Source: Betaproteobacteria bacterium (lineage in GTDB: Bacteria > Pseudomonadota > Gammaproteobacteria > Burkholderiales > Casimicrobiaceae). From it: a DNA stretch of 64,000 nt. Where the stretch lies: assembly GCA_004293675.1 (NCBI GenBank), contig READ01000015.1, positions 150,865 through 214,864 of the forward strand, in the 5' to 3' direction. Below the pieces are notes generated by a model. The model saw nothing but the letters and a program-made list of their open reading frames with translations, made no database searches and had not been told where the DNA came from. The translations under genes and the position numbers were made by a program. How positions within the stretch are numbered: position 1 is the first letter of the stretch; every line of letters begins with the position of its first letter. Shown piece by piece: positions 26,448-35,096 of the stretch.

Positions 26448-27710
26448 ATGCTCAACGCTGTCCCCACGAAGTCACGCCAATGGGTAAAGCCCGCGATCAT
26501 TGTTGTTGCGGTTGCTGTCGTGGCCGCGCTTTTGTGGACGTTCGTATTCGCGCGCGGACCGCGAGTTGAAGTGGTCACGCCGCAAGTCGGGCCGATCAAG
26601 CAAACGCTGGTGTTTTCTGCACGCGTGAGTTCGATCGCGCGGATCGATATGGCGAGCACCGTCACCGCGCGTGTCGAGCGCGTGATGGTGCGCGAAGGCG
26701 ATCGTGTGAAAGCCGGTCAGCTTCTGATTCAGCTTGATGACGATGAATACAGTGCGCAGCTCAGTCAGGCGAGCGCGTCGCTTGCGACATCGCAAGCACG
26801 GCTGCGTTCGCAAAACGAGGTCGCAGCGCCGGTGTCATCACAAGCGCAGCAGCAAGCGCAAACTAATCTAGATTTCGCGCGACAAGAGCTATCACGCAAT
26901 CGCGCGCTCATTGAAAAAGGCTTTATCAGCGAAGCGCGAATGAAAGAATTCGAGCGCGCAGTCGCCGTGGCGCAAAGCAGCTTCGAGCAATCGCGCAGCC
27001 AAGCAGCGAGCAATTCAAAATCCGGCGCGGAGACTCAGGCGGCATCGACGCGCATCAAGGAATCCGACGCAGCGCTCGCGCTCGCCCGCGCGCGGCTCGC
27101 GCAAACGCGCGTCGTTGCGTCGGCTGATGGGCGTGTGGTGTTTCGCGGTGTTGAAGTTGGCGATGTAGTGCAACCTGGCCGGAAGCTGTTAAGCGTTGCT
27201 GCGGATGGCGAGACGCGACTGATCGCACAAATTGACGAAAAGAATTTGTCTCTCATGCGCGAAGGACTCAAGGCCGCTGCCTCAGCCGACGCGTTTCCCA
27301 ACCAACCGTTTCCAGCAGAGCTCACCTATTTGTCGCCCGCTGTTGACGCGACACGCGGCACGGTCGAAGCGCGCTTGCGTATTCCCGCACCGCCCGCGTT
27401 TCTGCGCGACGATATGACCGTGTCAGTGGAAGTCATCTCGTCGCAAAAAGATCGCGCGATGACATTGCCCGCGACGGCGCTCCGCGAAGCCGAAGGCAAA
27501 ACTTTCGTGCTCACGTTGATCAACGGTAGCGCAAAGGCCACGCCCGTGCGCGTGGGCATTCGTTCGCCGCTACGTGTAGAAATTCTCGAAGGCCTCGCGG
27601 CCGATGCGAAAGTGATCCTTGACGCTGCGATCGTCGATGGAAAGCGGGTACGCGAGCGCGCTGCGCCGCGCAAGGCGGGCGCGCTTGAATCGCCGATGCC
27701 GGGCAGTTGA
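26448..27710 (+). CDS. Membrane-fusion (periplasmic adaptor) subunit of an ABC efflux system
   Basis: About 420 residues. One N-terminal membrane helix (IIVVAVAVVAALLWTFVF) is followed by a lipoyl half (VERVMVREGDRVKAGQLLIQ), a long helical hairpin with Gln/Ala/Ser-rich heptads (~90-230), the second lipoyl half (SADGRVVFRGVEVGDVVQPG) and beta-barrel domains. This is the HlyD/MacA layout. ATG 26448 is preferred over TTG 26424. The stop overlaps the permease start (TGATG). The adaptor-permease-ATPase order resembles DevBCA more than MacAB. Confidence 0.88.
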   Translation: MLNAVPTKSRQWVKPAIIVVAVAVVAALLWTFVFARGPRVEVVTPQVGPIKQTLVFSARVSSIARIDMASTVTARVERVMVREGDRVKAGQLLIQLDDDEYSAQLSQASASLATSQARLRSQNEVAAPVSSQAQQQAQTNLDFARQELSRNRALIEKGFISEARMKEFERAVAVAQSSFEQSRSQAASNSKSGAETQAASTRIKESDAALALARARLAQTRVVASADGRVVFRGVEVGDVVQPGRKLLSVAADGETRLIAQIDEKNLSLMREGLKAAASADAFPNQPFPAELTYLSPAVDATRGTVEARLRIPAPPAFLRDDMTVSVEVISSQKDRAMTLPATALREAEGKTFVLTLINGSAKATPVRVGIRSPLRVEILEGLAADAKVILDAAIVDGKRVRERAAPRKAGALESPMPGS

Positions 27711-28915
27711 TGAAGTTTGAGTTCACGCTGGCCTGGCGCTTTCTGCGCGAGGGTCGTTTTCAATCCGCGCTCATCATCATCGGTGTGGCGGTCGGCGTTG
27801 CCGTCGTGATCTATATCTCTGCGCTGATTTTGGGGCTACAGGCCAACACCATCAACCGCACACTGGGCGCACAAGCGCACATCGTGATCAAACCACTCGA
27901 CGAGACGGTGCGCAATGTGCTGCCACCCGGCACAACGCTTGCCACGATTCAACCAAAAGCGCAGCGATTGCGCTCGGTCGACAACTGGCAAGTGCTGATG
28001 CCCGCCTTGGCTGCCGATCCTGACGTTGTTGCGGTATCGCCCATGGCCTCCGGCGCGGCGATTGCCATCCGCGGCGAGGCCAATCGCGCTATCGTGCTGT
28101 TCGGTGTAGAGCTGGATCGCTATGACCGCATTGTTGAATTATCGACCAAACTCACTCGCGGCAGTTTTCGTTTGAACGCGGGCGAGGTGATGATCGGCAC
28201 CGAGCTGGCGAAAGATTTGGGCGTCGATGTGGGTGATCGATTACGTGTATTGACCACCACCGCCAACGATCAATTTCAGATCAGCGGCATCGTTGATTTA
28301 GGCAGCCGAGATTTGAATCGTCGCGCACTGTATCTCCCGATGCGCACCGCGCAAAACCTGCTCGGCATTCCCGGCGGCGCAACCAATATCGATATCCGAG
28401 TTCGTGATATTTTCTCTGCGGACGGTGTGGCAAAACGGCTGCAATCGGTGGGCTTGGTCAATGCTGAGAGCTGGATGCAAACCAACGGGCAATTGCTCAA
28501 CGCATTGCAAGCGCAAGGCGTGAGTACCACCATAATTCGCGTGTTTGTATCGATCGTTGTGATGCTCGGCATTGCCAGCGTACTTGTTGTGAGCGTCGTG
28601 CAAAAGCGAAAAGAGATCGGCATCCTGCGCGCCATCGGCGCATCGCGCGGACAAATGACCCGCGTGTTTTTGTTGCAAGGCGCGCTGGTTGGGTTTGTCG
28701 GCTCCACACTCGGCGGTATGCTCGCTGCGCTGCTCGTCGCGGCATTTTCCGCGCTCGTCACGAATTCAGCGGGGCAGCCGCTGTTTCAAATTGAGATTGA
28801 ACCGTCGCTGCTAATTTCATCGTGCCTGATCGCGACGGTGTGCGGCACGCTTGCCGCCGTCGCACCCGCGCTGCGCGCTTCGAAACTCGATCCCGCGCAG
28901 GCGATTCGTGTTTAA
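27710..28915 (+). CDS. FtsX/MacB-like permease of ABC efflux system
   Basis: About 401 residues: an N-terminal helix after FTLAWRFLREGRFQS, a periplasmic MacB_PCD-like domain (~50-260) and three C-terminal helices (ILRAIGASRGQMTRVFLLQG is the cytoplasmic coupling segment), ending LRASKLDPAQAIRV. It works with the adaptor and the ATPase on either side to expel an unidentified compound through an outer-membrane channel. No TolC-like gene is adjacent. Confidence 0.88.
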   Translation: MKFEFTLAWRFLREGRFQSALIIIGVAVGVAVVIYISALILGLQANTINRTLGAQAHIVIKPLDETVRNVLPPGTTLATIQPKAQRLRSVDNWQVLMPALAADPDVVAVSPMASGAAIAIRGEANRAIVLFGVELDRYDRIVELSTKLTRGSFRLNAGEVMIGTELAKDLGVDVGDRLRVLTTTANDQFQISGIVDLGSRDLNRRALYLPMRTAQNLLGIPGGATNIDIRVRDIFSADGVAKRLQSVGLVNAESWMQTNGQLLNALQAQGVSTTIIRVFVSIVVMLGIASVLVVSVVQKRKEIGILRAIGASRGQMTRVFLLQGALVGFVGSTLGGMLAALLVAAFSALVTNSAGQPLFQIEIEPSLLISSCLIATVCGTLAAVAPALRASKLDPAQAIRV

Positions 28916-28920
28916 GCGCC

Positions 28921-29018
28921 GAATTTTCACTATAGATTTCACTGATGAACACAGATTGAGTATGCGTATTACCAGTAAGAATCTGTGTTCATCGGTGTGC
29001 ATCTGTGGCAAAAAATTC
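28921..29018. repeat. ACAGATTT-type inverted repeat
   Basis: GAATTTTCACTATAGATTTC with GATGAACACAGATT is mirrored by AATCTGTGTTCATCGGTG and ATCTGTGGCAAAAAATTC, giving imperfect arms of about 38 bp. It separates the permease from the ATPase within one operon. Confidence 0.85.
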
Positions 29019-29053
29019 TCTCGAATATTTGACGCTTGCGATTGGGGTTTTCA

Positions 29054-29755
29054 ATGAGCGAGCTCCTGCGCCTCACGCAAATCCGAAAATCTTACGGAAT
29101 CGGCACGCCTATTGAAACCGAGGTCTTACACGGCATTGATCTGGTCATGCAGCAACAAGAATTCGCCGCGTTGATTGGCCCGTCCGGTTCGGGCAAAAGC
29201 ACGCTCTTGAACATCATCGGCCTGCTCGAACCCGCGACCCAAGGTGCGATTTCGATGCAAGGCAAAGCCATCAACTACACCGATGAAAAAACCTTAACGC
29301 AACAACGCGCGGCGAATTTGGGTTTCGTGTTCCAGTTTCATCACCTGCTGCCTGCGTTCAGCGCCATCGAAAACGTGATGATGCCGCGCTTGATTAACGG
29401 CATGTCGGTCACTGGCGCAGCACGCACGGAAGCCGAAGCGCTGCTCGATGCCGTCGGTTTGAAGAAAGCGATGAACAAAAAAACGTCCGAACTCTCCGGC
29501 GGTATGCAACAACGCGTCGCGATCGCTCGCGCGCTCTCGCTCAAACCCGCGCTCGTTCTTGCCGACGAACCCACCGGCAACCTTGATACGCAAACCTCCG
29601 ACGAAATTTTCAAACTCCTGCGTCGATTCAACACTGAATTCAACACCGCGTTTTTAATCGTCACCCACGATCCACGACTCGCCGCCCGTTGCGACCGAAT
29701 CGTGGAATTGGTAGATGGAAACATTGCAACGGATAGAGTCAACCCGGCACACTAA
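29054..29755 (+). CDS. ATPase of ABC efflux system (LolD/MacB class)
   Basis: 233 residues from ATG 29054. Walker [10 protein letters not shown], signature [14 protein letters not shown], Walker [13 protein letters not shown] and switch IVTHDPRLA. It should energise the FtsX-type permease encoded just upstream; the 138-bp gap is filled by the inverted repeat. A second, unrelated pair of this class lies at 19-22 kb. Confidence 0.92.
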   Translation: MSELLRLTQIRKSYGIGTPIETEVLHGIDLVMQQQEFAALIGPSGSGKSTLLNIIGLLEPATQGAISMQGKAINYTDEKTLTQQRAANLGFVFQFHHLLPAFSAIENVMMPRLINGMSVTGAARTEAEALLDAVGLKKAMNKKTSELSGGMQQRVAIARALSLKPALVLADEPTGNLDTQTSDEIFKLLRRFNTEFNTAFLIVTHDPRLAARCDRIVELVDGNIATDRVNPAH

Positions 29756-29788
29756 CGACACTATCGCAGAGCGCCAATTGAAGGGTAC

Positions 29789-30592
29789 TCAGATCACCCG
29801 TTTCCGAATTTGCGTCACCATGGCTTCAATCAAAATCACGACAATAAATATCGTGAACAACACAAGTGACACGCGATCCCATTGAATTAAATCAATCGCG
29901 GAATTGAGCACCATCCCGATGCCACCCGCACCGACGAGCCCGAGCACGGCGCTCTCTCGTACGTTGATGTCCCAACGAAACAGCGCGACCGACCAAAACG
30001 TGGGTAGCACCATCGGCCAATAGCCCATCACGATCTGCTGCATGCGAGTAGCGCCCGCGGCTTGCAGTGCTTCAATAGAGCCTTTGTTAGCCTCTTCGAC
30101 GCCCTCTGAAAACATTTTTCCGATGAAACCGATCGAGTGAAACGCGATGGCTAGCGCCCCTGCAAGCGCGCCGGGCCCGAACATCGCCACAAAGAACAGC
30201 GCCCAAATCAGCGTGGAAATCGAGCGCGTTGCGACAAGGATGAAGCGAGCGATTGCGTTGATCCATGGAAACGGCGTGGCATTCCGGGCCGCCAAAAAAC
30301 CCACCGGAATACCCATGATGAGCCCAAGAATTGTGGCCATCGCTGCGATGTGCATCGTCTCGATCAAGGCGGGCCAAACGGCCGGCCAAAAGTGCGACCA
30401 ATCCATGGGCCACATGCGCTTGCCCATGTCGACGACTTGCTCGGGCGCGTCGTACAAAAACTCGGGGATGATTTCGATTGTTTTGATCGCCCACGCAATC
30501 GCTGCAGCCATCACAAAAAACACGGCAAAGCGCGCCATGCGCTGAGCGGGCGTAAAGCGAATCCAGCGCTGTAGTTCGGCGGTGGCGGTCAT
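29789..30592 (-). CDS. phnE: Phosphonate/phosphite ABC permease PhnE (second copy)
   Basis: 267 residues, six predicted membrane helices. The EAA loop ALQAAGATRMQQIVMGYWP is typical of PhnE-type binding-protein-dependent permeases. It is last in the phnD-phnC-phnE-phnE operon, separated from the other phnE by a palindromic repeat pair. Two non-identical permeases suggest a heterodimeric channel. Confidence 0.9.
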   Translation of the reverse strand: MTATAELQRWIRFTPAQRMARFAVFFVMAAAIAWAIKTIEIIPEFLYDAPEQVVDMGKRMWPMDWSHFWPAVWPALIETMHIAAMATILGLIMGIPVGFLAARNATPFPWINAIARFILVATRSISTLIWALFFVAMFGPGALAGALAIAFHSIGFIGKMFSEGVEEANKGSIEALQAAGATRMQQIVMGYWPMVLPTFWSVALFRWDINVRESAVLGLVGAGGIGMVLNSAIDLIQWDRVSLVLFTIFIVVILIEAMVTQIRKRVI

Positions 30593-30597
30593 AGTTG

Positions 30598-30715
30598 TCC
30601 CTCCCCCTTCAAGGGGGAGGATAGGAGGGGGATGGGGTTCGCTTCACTTGCGAAATGCTCTTGGGAAGCGACCGAACACCATCCCCACCCTAGCCCTCCC
30701 CTTGAAGGGGAGGGA
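30598..30715. repeat. CCCTCCCC palindromic pair between the phnE genes
   Basis: The left unit begins TCCCTCCCCCTTCAAGGGGG and continues GATAGGAGGGGGATGGGG. The right unit is its inverted counterpart, CCATCCCCACCCTAGCCC then CTCCCCTTGAAGGGGAGGG. The two units could pair over the ~30-bp spacer to give a long stem in the operon mRNA. Confidence 0.9.
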
Positions 30716-30731
30716 GCCGAAGGAGTGCGGT

Positions 30732-31517
30732 TCACCGAAACACCCGCTTCACATAGATCTGCAGCACTTCACCAATCATCACGAGGGCGATGATGCAGAT
30801 GATGATGCCCGCGACAAACGAATAATCGAATCGCTGAAACGCAGAGAAAAGCGTGCCGCCAATGCCGCCTGCACCAACGACGCCCACCATCGTTGAGTTG
30901 CGCAAATTCGAGTCAGTTTCGTAAGCCACAAATCCAATGAAGCGGTTCATCACTTGCGGAATCACGCCGAACGCAATCACATTCATGAACGACGCGCCGG
31001 TAGCTCGAACGGCTTCGATTTGTTTGAGCGAAATCTCTTCGATGGCCTCAGACAGCAGCTTTCCGACGAAGCCCACACTTGCAAACGTGAGGGCAATAAT
31101 GCCCGCCGCCGCGCCAAAACCCACCGCCTTTACAGCGATGATGGCGATGATGACAGGATGAAACGAGCGGCAAAAAATAATGATCAAACGCGCGATCCAG
31201 GTCACCCAAGTGGGCATCAAATTGCGCGCCGCGAGCACAGCGATCGGAACGGCCAACACCGTACCGAATAGCGAAGAGAGAAACGCAATTTGTAGAGACT
31301 CCAACAAACCCGGAAGGATGTCAGTTTCAGTAAAGCTGGGCGGGAAAAAACCGGCCAGAAAACGCGCGCCGTAACCGATGCCCTTTTCAACGCGTTCGAG
31401 CGACAAGCCCAGCGTTGCGGCCGCGTAGACAACGTAGACGAGCACGCCAATCATGGCGATACGCTTGCCCAGCGTCGGCGCGAAGAAGGTGTCGCGGGTG
31501 ACCGACGCAGTATTCAT
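30732..31517 (-). CDS. phnE: Phosphonate/phosphite ABC permease PhnE (first copy)
   Basis: 261 residues, six predicted helices, with PhnE-type EAA loop EAVRATGASFMNVIAFGVIPQ-like sequence and the conserved end GVVGAGGIGGTLFSAFQRFDYS near the last helices. It forms the transmembrane path with the downstream PhnE paralogue. Palindromic repeat pairs lie on both sides within the operon. Confidence 0.9.
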   Translation of the reverse strand: MNTASVTRDTFFAPTLGKRIAMIGVLVYVVYAAATLGLSLERVEKGIGYGARFLAGFFPPSFTETDILPGLLESLQIAFLSSLFGTVLAVPIAVLAARNLMPTWVTWIARLIIIFCRSFHPVIIAIIAVKAVGFGAAAGIIALTFASVGFVGKLLSEAIEEISLKQIEAVRATGASFMNVIAFGVIPQVMNRFIGFVAYETDSNLRNSTMVGVVGAGGIGGTLFSAFQRFDYSFVAGIIICIIALVMIGEVLQIYVKRVFR

Positions 31518-31534
31518 CGTTCCGCCCTGTGTGG

Positions 31535-31654
31535 TCCCTCCCCCTTCAAGGGGGAGGTTAGGAGGGGGATGGGGTTGAATTTCGGACTTCGCATCAACTG
31601 CTGTTTAACGCTCGAACCCCATCCCCACCCTAGCCCTCCCCTTGAAGGGGAGGG
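31535..31654. repeat. CCCTCCCC palindromic pair between phnE and phnC
   Basis: The left unit is CCCTCCCCCTTCAAGGGGGA then GGTTAGGAGGGGGATGGGG. The right unit is CCCCATCCCCACCCTAGCCC then CTCCCCTTGAAGGGGAGG. Same family and inverted arrangement as at 30598, about 30-60 bp spacer. Confidence 0.9.
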
Positions 31655-31665
31655 GATTAACGCGC

Positions 31666-32424
31666 TCACGTCGCCAACCACGACTCACCACCGTAAATCT
31701 TTTTCAGAATCTCGTCGTCCATGCCGCTCGGCGCGCCGTCGTAGACCACAAGCCCGCCGCTCATGCCGATGACCCGCTGCGCGTAGCGTTTCCCGAGATC
31801 GACCTGATGGATATTGATCATCACAGGAATATCGTTTTCCGCCGCTAAATCGCGCATCACTTCCATGATTTCAACGGAGGTTTTCGGATCAAGCGAAGAT
31901 GTAGGCTCGTCGGCCAGCAGCAAGCCGGGAGATTGCATCACGGCTCGCGCAATGCCGACGCGCTGGCGTTGTCCACCGGAGAGCTCATCAGCGCGGCGAT
32001 TAGCGAAGTCCGCGAGGCCAACGCGCGTTAGCAACGCAAAGGCCTTTTGAATATCGGAATCCTTGAAATTGCGCCGCCACGCGTCCCACGCGCCCATGTA
32101 GCCGAGCCGACCGGAAAGCACGTTTTCCATCACCGTCAATCGCTCGACTAGGTTGTATTCCTGAAACACCATACCGATGCGACGACGGGCTTCACGGAGC
32201 GGTTGACCTGAGAGCTTGGCCAAATCTTGACCCTCAAAAATCATCTCGCCCGAAGTCGGATTGATGAGCCGATTGATACACCGAATCAGCGTTGATTTCC
32301 CGGTGCCCGACGGCCCAATGATCGCCGTGATACCGCGCCCTTCGATGTCGAGCGAAATGTCTTTGAGTACCGGTTTGCCAGGAACGTATTCTTTGACGAG
32401 ATGCTTAATCGAGAGCGTGCTCAT
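31666..32424 (-). CDS. phnC: Phosphonate ABC transporter ATPase PhnC
   Basis: 252 residues: Walker [18 protein letters not shown], signature [14 protein letters not shown], Walker [13 protein letters not shown] and switch [17 protein letters not shown], the last typical of PhnC. It drives uptake of phosphonate, phosphite or a related anion. It lies 15 bp after phnD in the operon. Confidence 0.94.
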   Translation of the reverse strand: MSTLSIKHLVKEYVPGKPVLKDISLDIEGRGITAIIGPSGTGKSTLIRCINRLINPTSGEMIFEGQDLAKLSGQPLREARRRIGMVFQEYNLVERLTVMENVLSGRLGYMGAWDAWRRNFKDSDIQKAFALLTRVGLADFANRRADELSGGQRQRVGIARAVMQSPGLLLADEPTSSLDPKTSVEIMEVMRDLAAENDIPVMINIHQVDLGKRYAQRVIGMSGGLVVYDGAPSGMDDEILKKIYGGESWLAT

Positions 32425-32439
32425 GTCGGCGACTCAGCG

Positions 32440-33453
32440 CTATTTCTTTTTCGCAGCAGCCGCTGCGGCCTCCCGCTCGGATTCCTTTTGGTAGGCCGCT
32501 TTGCCAAACGATTCGCCACCCGCCGCTGCCACTGCGCGAACGGGCTCCCACGTCGTTTTGTAATTGATCGGGAAGAAGCGATCCGCGCCATCAAACGCTT
32601 TTTGCATTTCGGGCGTAAAGCGATAGTCGTAGAAACACGAAAGAATTTTGTCGGCGAGCTCAGGCGCTAAATCGTGAGCGTGCGCGAAGCTTGATGTGGG
32701 AAATTTTTTACTGCGATAGATCACGCGAAAATCGCTTTCTTTGATTTGACCGCGTTTGGCCATGCGCTCGAACACGTCAGAAGCAACGGGCGCAGCATCG
32801 TAGTCGCCTTTCATCACGCCAAGGATCGATGAATCGTGTTTGCCGGAATAGACAACCGTGTAATCCTTTTCGGGCGTCACGCCCTCGGTGGGGAACAGTG
32901 CGCGAGGTGCCATGTTGCCGCTGTTGGACGACGGCGATGTATGCGCTACTTTTTTGCCCTTCAAATCGGTGAGCTTTTGAATGCCGCCGCTGGCTCGCGT
33001 CACCACGATGAGGTTGTAGCCCTGAAATTCTTTGGCGAAGCCCTTTACGGCAAATGGAATCGCACCGGCCACGTTGACCGCAAAGGCTGTCGGTCCCGTA
33101 GAAAAGCCCGCAACGTGCAAGCGCCCGGAGCGCATGGCTTCGATTTCGGCAGCATTGCTTTGCACCTGAAAAAAGACCACTTTTTTGGCGGTGCACGCCG
33201 ACAGATGCGCAGTGAATGGGGCAAAGATTTTTTCGTACACGGCCGGATCTTCGACGGGGGTGTAGGCCCAAACGAGCGTTGATGGGTTTTTCCAGCGCTT
33301 TTTGTCCTTGGGCAGATCGGCCACCAAGTCGCCGTTTTCATCGCAGTAGTTAGCATCAAGCTCGCCACGATTTTTACATGCGTCCTGCGCGAAGCTCGTG
33401 CTGGTCCAACTAGCGATGCAAAGCGATGCTGCTAGCAGAATAGATCGTTTCAT
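32440..33453 (-). CDS. phnD: Phosphate/phosphite/phosphonate-binding protein PhnD
   Basis: 337 residues, signal peptide from MKRSILLAASL with cleavage near SFAQDA. PhnD-type ligand motifs: PVEDPAVYEKIFAPFTAHL, STGPTAF and HTSPSSNSGNMAPRALF, the last being the binding-site Ser/Thr stretch. The C-terminus is Lys/Ala-rich. First gene of phnDCEE. No C-P lyase or phosphite dehydrogenase gene is in the window, so the ligand is undecided. Start chosen at the ATG of the signal peptide. Confidence 0.9.
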   Translation of the reverse strand: MKRSILLAASLCIASWTSTSFAQDACKNRGELDANYCDENGDLVADLPKDKKRWKNPSTLVWAYTPVEDPAVYEKIFAPFTAHLSACTAKKVVFFQVQSNAAEIEAMRSGRLHVAGFSTGPTAFAVNVAGAIPFAVKGFAKEFQGYNLIVVTRASGGIQKLTDLKGKKVAHTSPSSNSGNMAPRALFPTEGVTPEKDYTVVYSGKHDSSILGVMKGDYDAAPVASDVFERMAKRGQIKESDFRVIYRSKKFPTSSFAHAHDLAPELADKILSCFYDYRFTPEMQKAFDGADRFFPINYKTTWEPVRAVAAAGGESFGKAAYQKESEREAAAAAAKKK

Positions 33454-33568
33454 AGATTGCCCCAGATTGACTTGTAGCGCCCAGTATAGGCGCTGTGCCA
33501 AGCCATTGGACTCGTAGAATCCCTACACTTTCAATTACTGGCGCAGCCAGCGGCTGCGGATGTGTTTT

Positions 33569-34972
33569 ATGAGCGCAAATCTCTCTGTTGTCGTTTTGGC
33601 CGCTGGCAAAGGCACTCGCATGAAATCGCGGCTGCCCAAGGTGTTGCAGCCGCTAGCGGGTCGGCCACTGCTGTCGCATGTCTTGACCAGCGTCGCGGCG
33701 CTCAAACCAAGAGAAACTGTGGTGGTGATCGGCCATGGCGCTGACGAGGTTCGTGCTGCGTTTTCTGGCACCTCGCCCCACACGGCGGGTTTGAGCTTTG
33801 CGCTGCAAATGCCGCAACACGGCACTGGGCACGCCACGGCGGTCGGCCTTGAAAACGTCAATGATTCAGAGGTTTGCTTGATTGTGACGGGCGACGCGCC
33901 GTTGGTGAAATCGGCCACGCTGGCCAAGCTCGTGGCTTTGGTCAACGATAAGACGTTTGCGCTGTTGACCTGCAATGTCGCCGATCCGACGGGCTACGGC
34001 CGGATCGTGCGAAACGCGGCGGGTGAGGTCATCAAAATTGTTGAGCACAAAGACGCACTTCAAGCCAACGATCAAGCAACGCTGGCCATCTGCGAAATGA
34101 ACACCGCGATCATGGCCGCGCCCACGGCGTGGCTTCGCGGCGCGCTGTCCCGGCTAACGCCCAACAATGCGCAGGGCGAACTGCTTCTGACCGACGTAAT
34201 CGCGATGGCCACCGTCGATGGGCTGCGGATTGCCACCACACAGCCCACGGGCGAAACGGAGATTGCGGGCGTCAACGACAAAGTTCAACTGGCCGCGCTG
34301 GAATGCGCGTTTCAGCATGAGCAGGCCGTCGCGCTGATGCTTGCCGGTGTGACTTTGGCCGATCCGCATCGAATCGATGTTCGCGGCGCCCTCACCTGCG
34401 GCAGCGATGTGTCGATCGATGTGAACTGCGTATTTGAAGGCACTGTAGCGCTAGGTGACAACGTTTCAATCGGTGCCAATTGCGTGATCAAAAACGCCAC
34501 GATTGCGGCCAACGCCGTGATTCACCCGATGAGCCACATTGAAGGCGCGAGCGTCGGTGAAGGCGCGTTAATCGGTCCTTTTGCGCGCTTGCGTCCTGGC
34601 GCGGTGCTCGGTGCCGATGTGCATATCGGCAACTTTGTTGAAGTCAAAAATTCAACCTTCGGCATTGGATCGAAAGCCAATCACTTGGCGTATTTGGGCG
34701 ACGCAACATTGGGCGAGCGCGTCAACATCGGCGCGGGCGCGATCACCGCCAATTACGACGGCGCGAACAAACACAAAACCGTGATCGAGGACGACGTTCA
34801 CATCGGATCAAATTGCGTGCTCGTCGCGCCAATCACCATCGCAGCCGGCGGCACGGTGGGTGGCGGCAGTACCCTAACGAAAAACACCGAGCGCGGTGTG
34901 CTGACTGTTGCGCGTACTAAAGCCGCGTCAATTGCCAATTGGAAACGGCCGAAAAAAGCGCCGAAAGCGTGA
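33569..34972 (+). CDS. glmU: Bifunctional GlmU: UDP-GlcNAc pyrophosphorylase and GlcN-1-P acetyltransferase
   Basis: About 467 residues. The N-terminal nucleotidyltransferase carries VVLAAGKGTRMKSRLPKVLQ, GDAPLV and the conserved YGRIVR. The C-terminal left-handed beta-helix of hexapeptide repeats contains the acetyl-CoA site (GNFVEVKNS, HLAYLGDA, NIGAGAITANYDGANK). It makes UDP-N-acetylglucosamine for peptidoglycan and LPS. ATG 33569 is used; ATG 33560 in frame would add three residues. Divergent from the phn operon. Confidence 0.96.
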   Translation: MSANLSVVVLAAGKGTRMKSRLPKVLQPLAGRPLLSHVLTSVAALKPRETVVVIGHGADEVRAAFSGTSPHTAGLSFALQMPQHGTGHATAVGLENVNDSEVCLIVTGDAPLVKSATLAKLVALVNDKTFALLTCNVADPTGYGRIVRNAAGEVIKIVEHKDALQANDQATLAICEMNTAIMAAPTAWLRGALSRLTPNNAQGELLLTDVIAMATVDGLRIATTQPTGETEIAGVNDKVQLAALECAFQHEQAVALMLAGVTLADPHRIDVRGALTCGSDVSIDVNCVFEGTVALGDNVSIGANCVIKNATIAANAVIHPMSHIEGASVGEGALIGPFARLRPGAVLGADVHIGNFVEVKNSTFGIGSKANHLAYLGDATLGERVNIGAGAITANYDGANKHKTVIEDDVHIGSNCVLVAPITIAAGGTVGGGSTLTKNTERGVLTVARTKAASIANWKRPKKAPKA

Positions 34973-34995
34973 ACGAAACAGCTTTAGCGCTGTAC

Positions 34996-35079
34996 GCCAA
35001 TGAAAATATGGGCTTTCAGCAATATTTTCTTTGCTTTGACAACAGCATATAACGACCGAAACACCTTGTTTCTTAAGGC
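34996..35079 (+). repeat. 84-bp two-hairpin element, copy 5
   Basis: Left arm GCCAATGAAAATATGGGC (34996-35013); right arm CACCTTGTTTCTTAAGGC (35062-35079), followed by ATTGCG. The centre includes TTTGCTTTGACAACAGC. It lies exactly between two convergent genes, 23 bp beyond glmU and 17 bp beyond the lipoprotein gene stop. GAAAATAT/ATATTTTC adds another inverted pair inside. Confidence 0.75.
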
Positions 35080-35096
35080 ATTGCGCAACATAGTTC

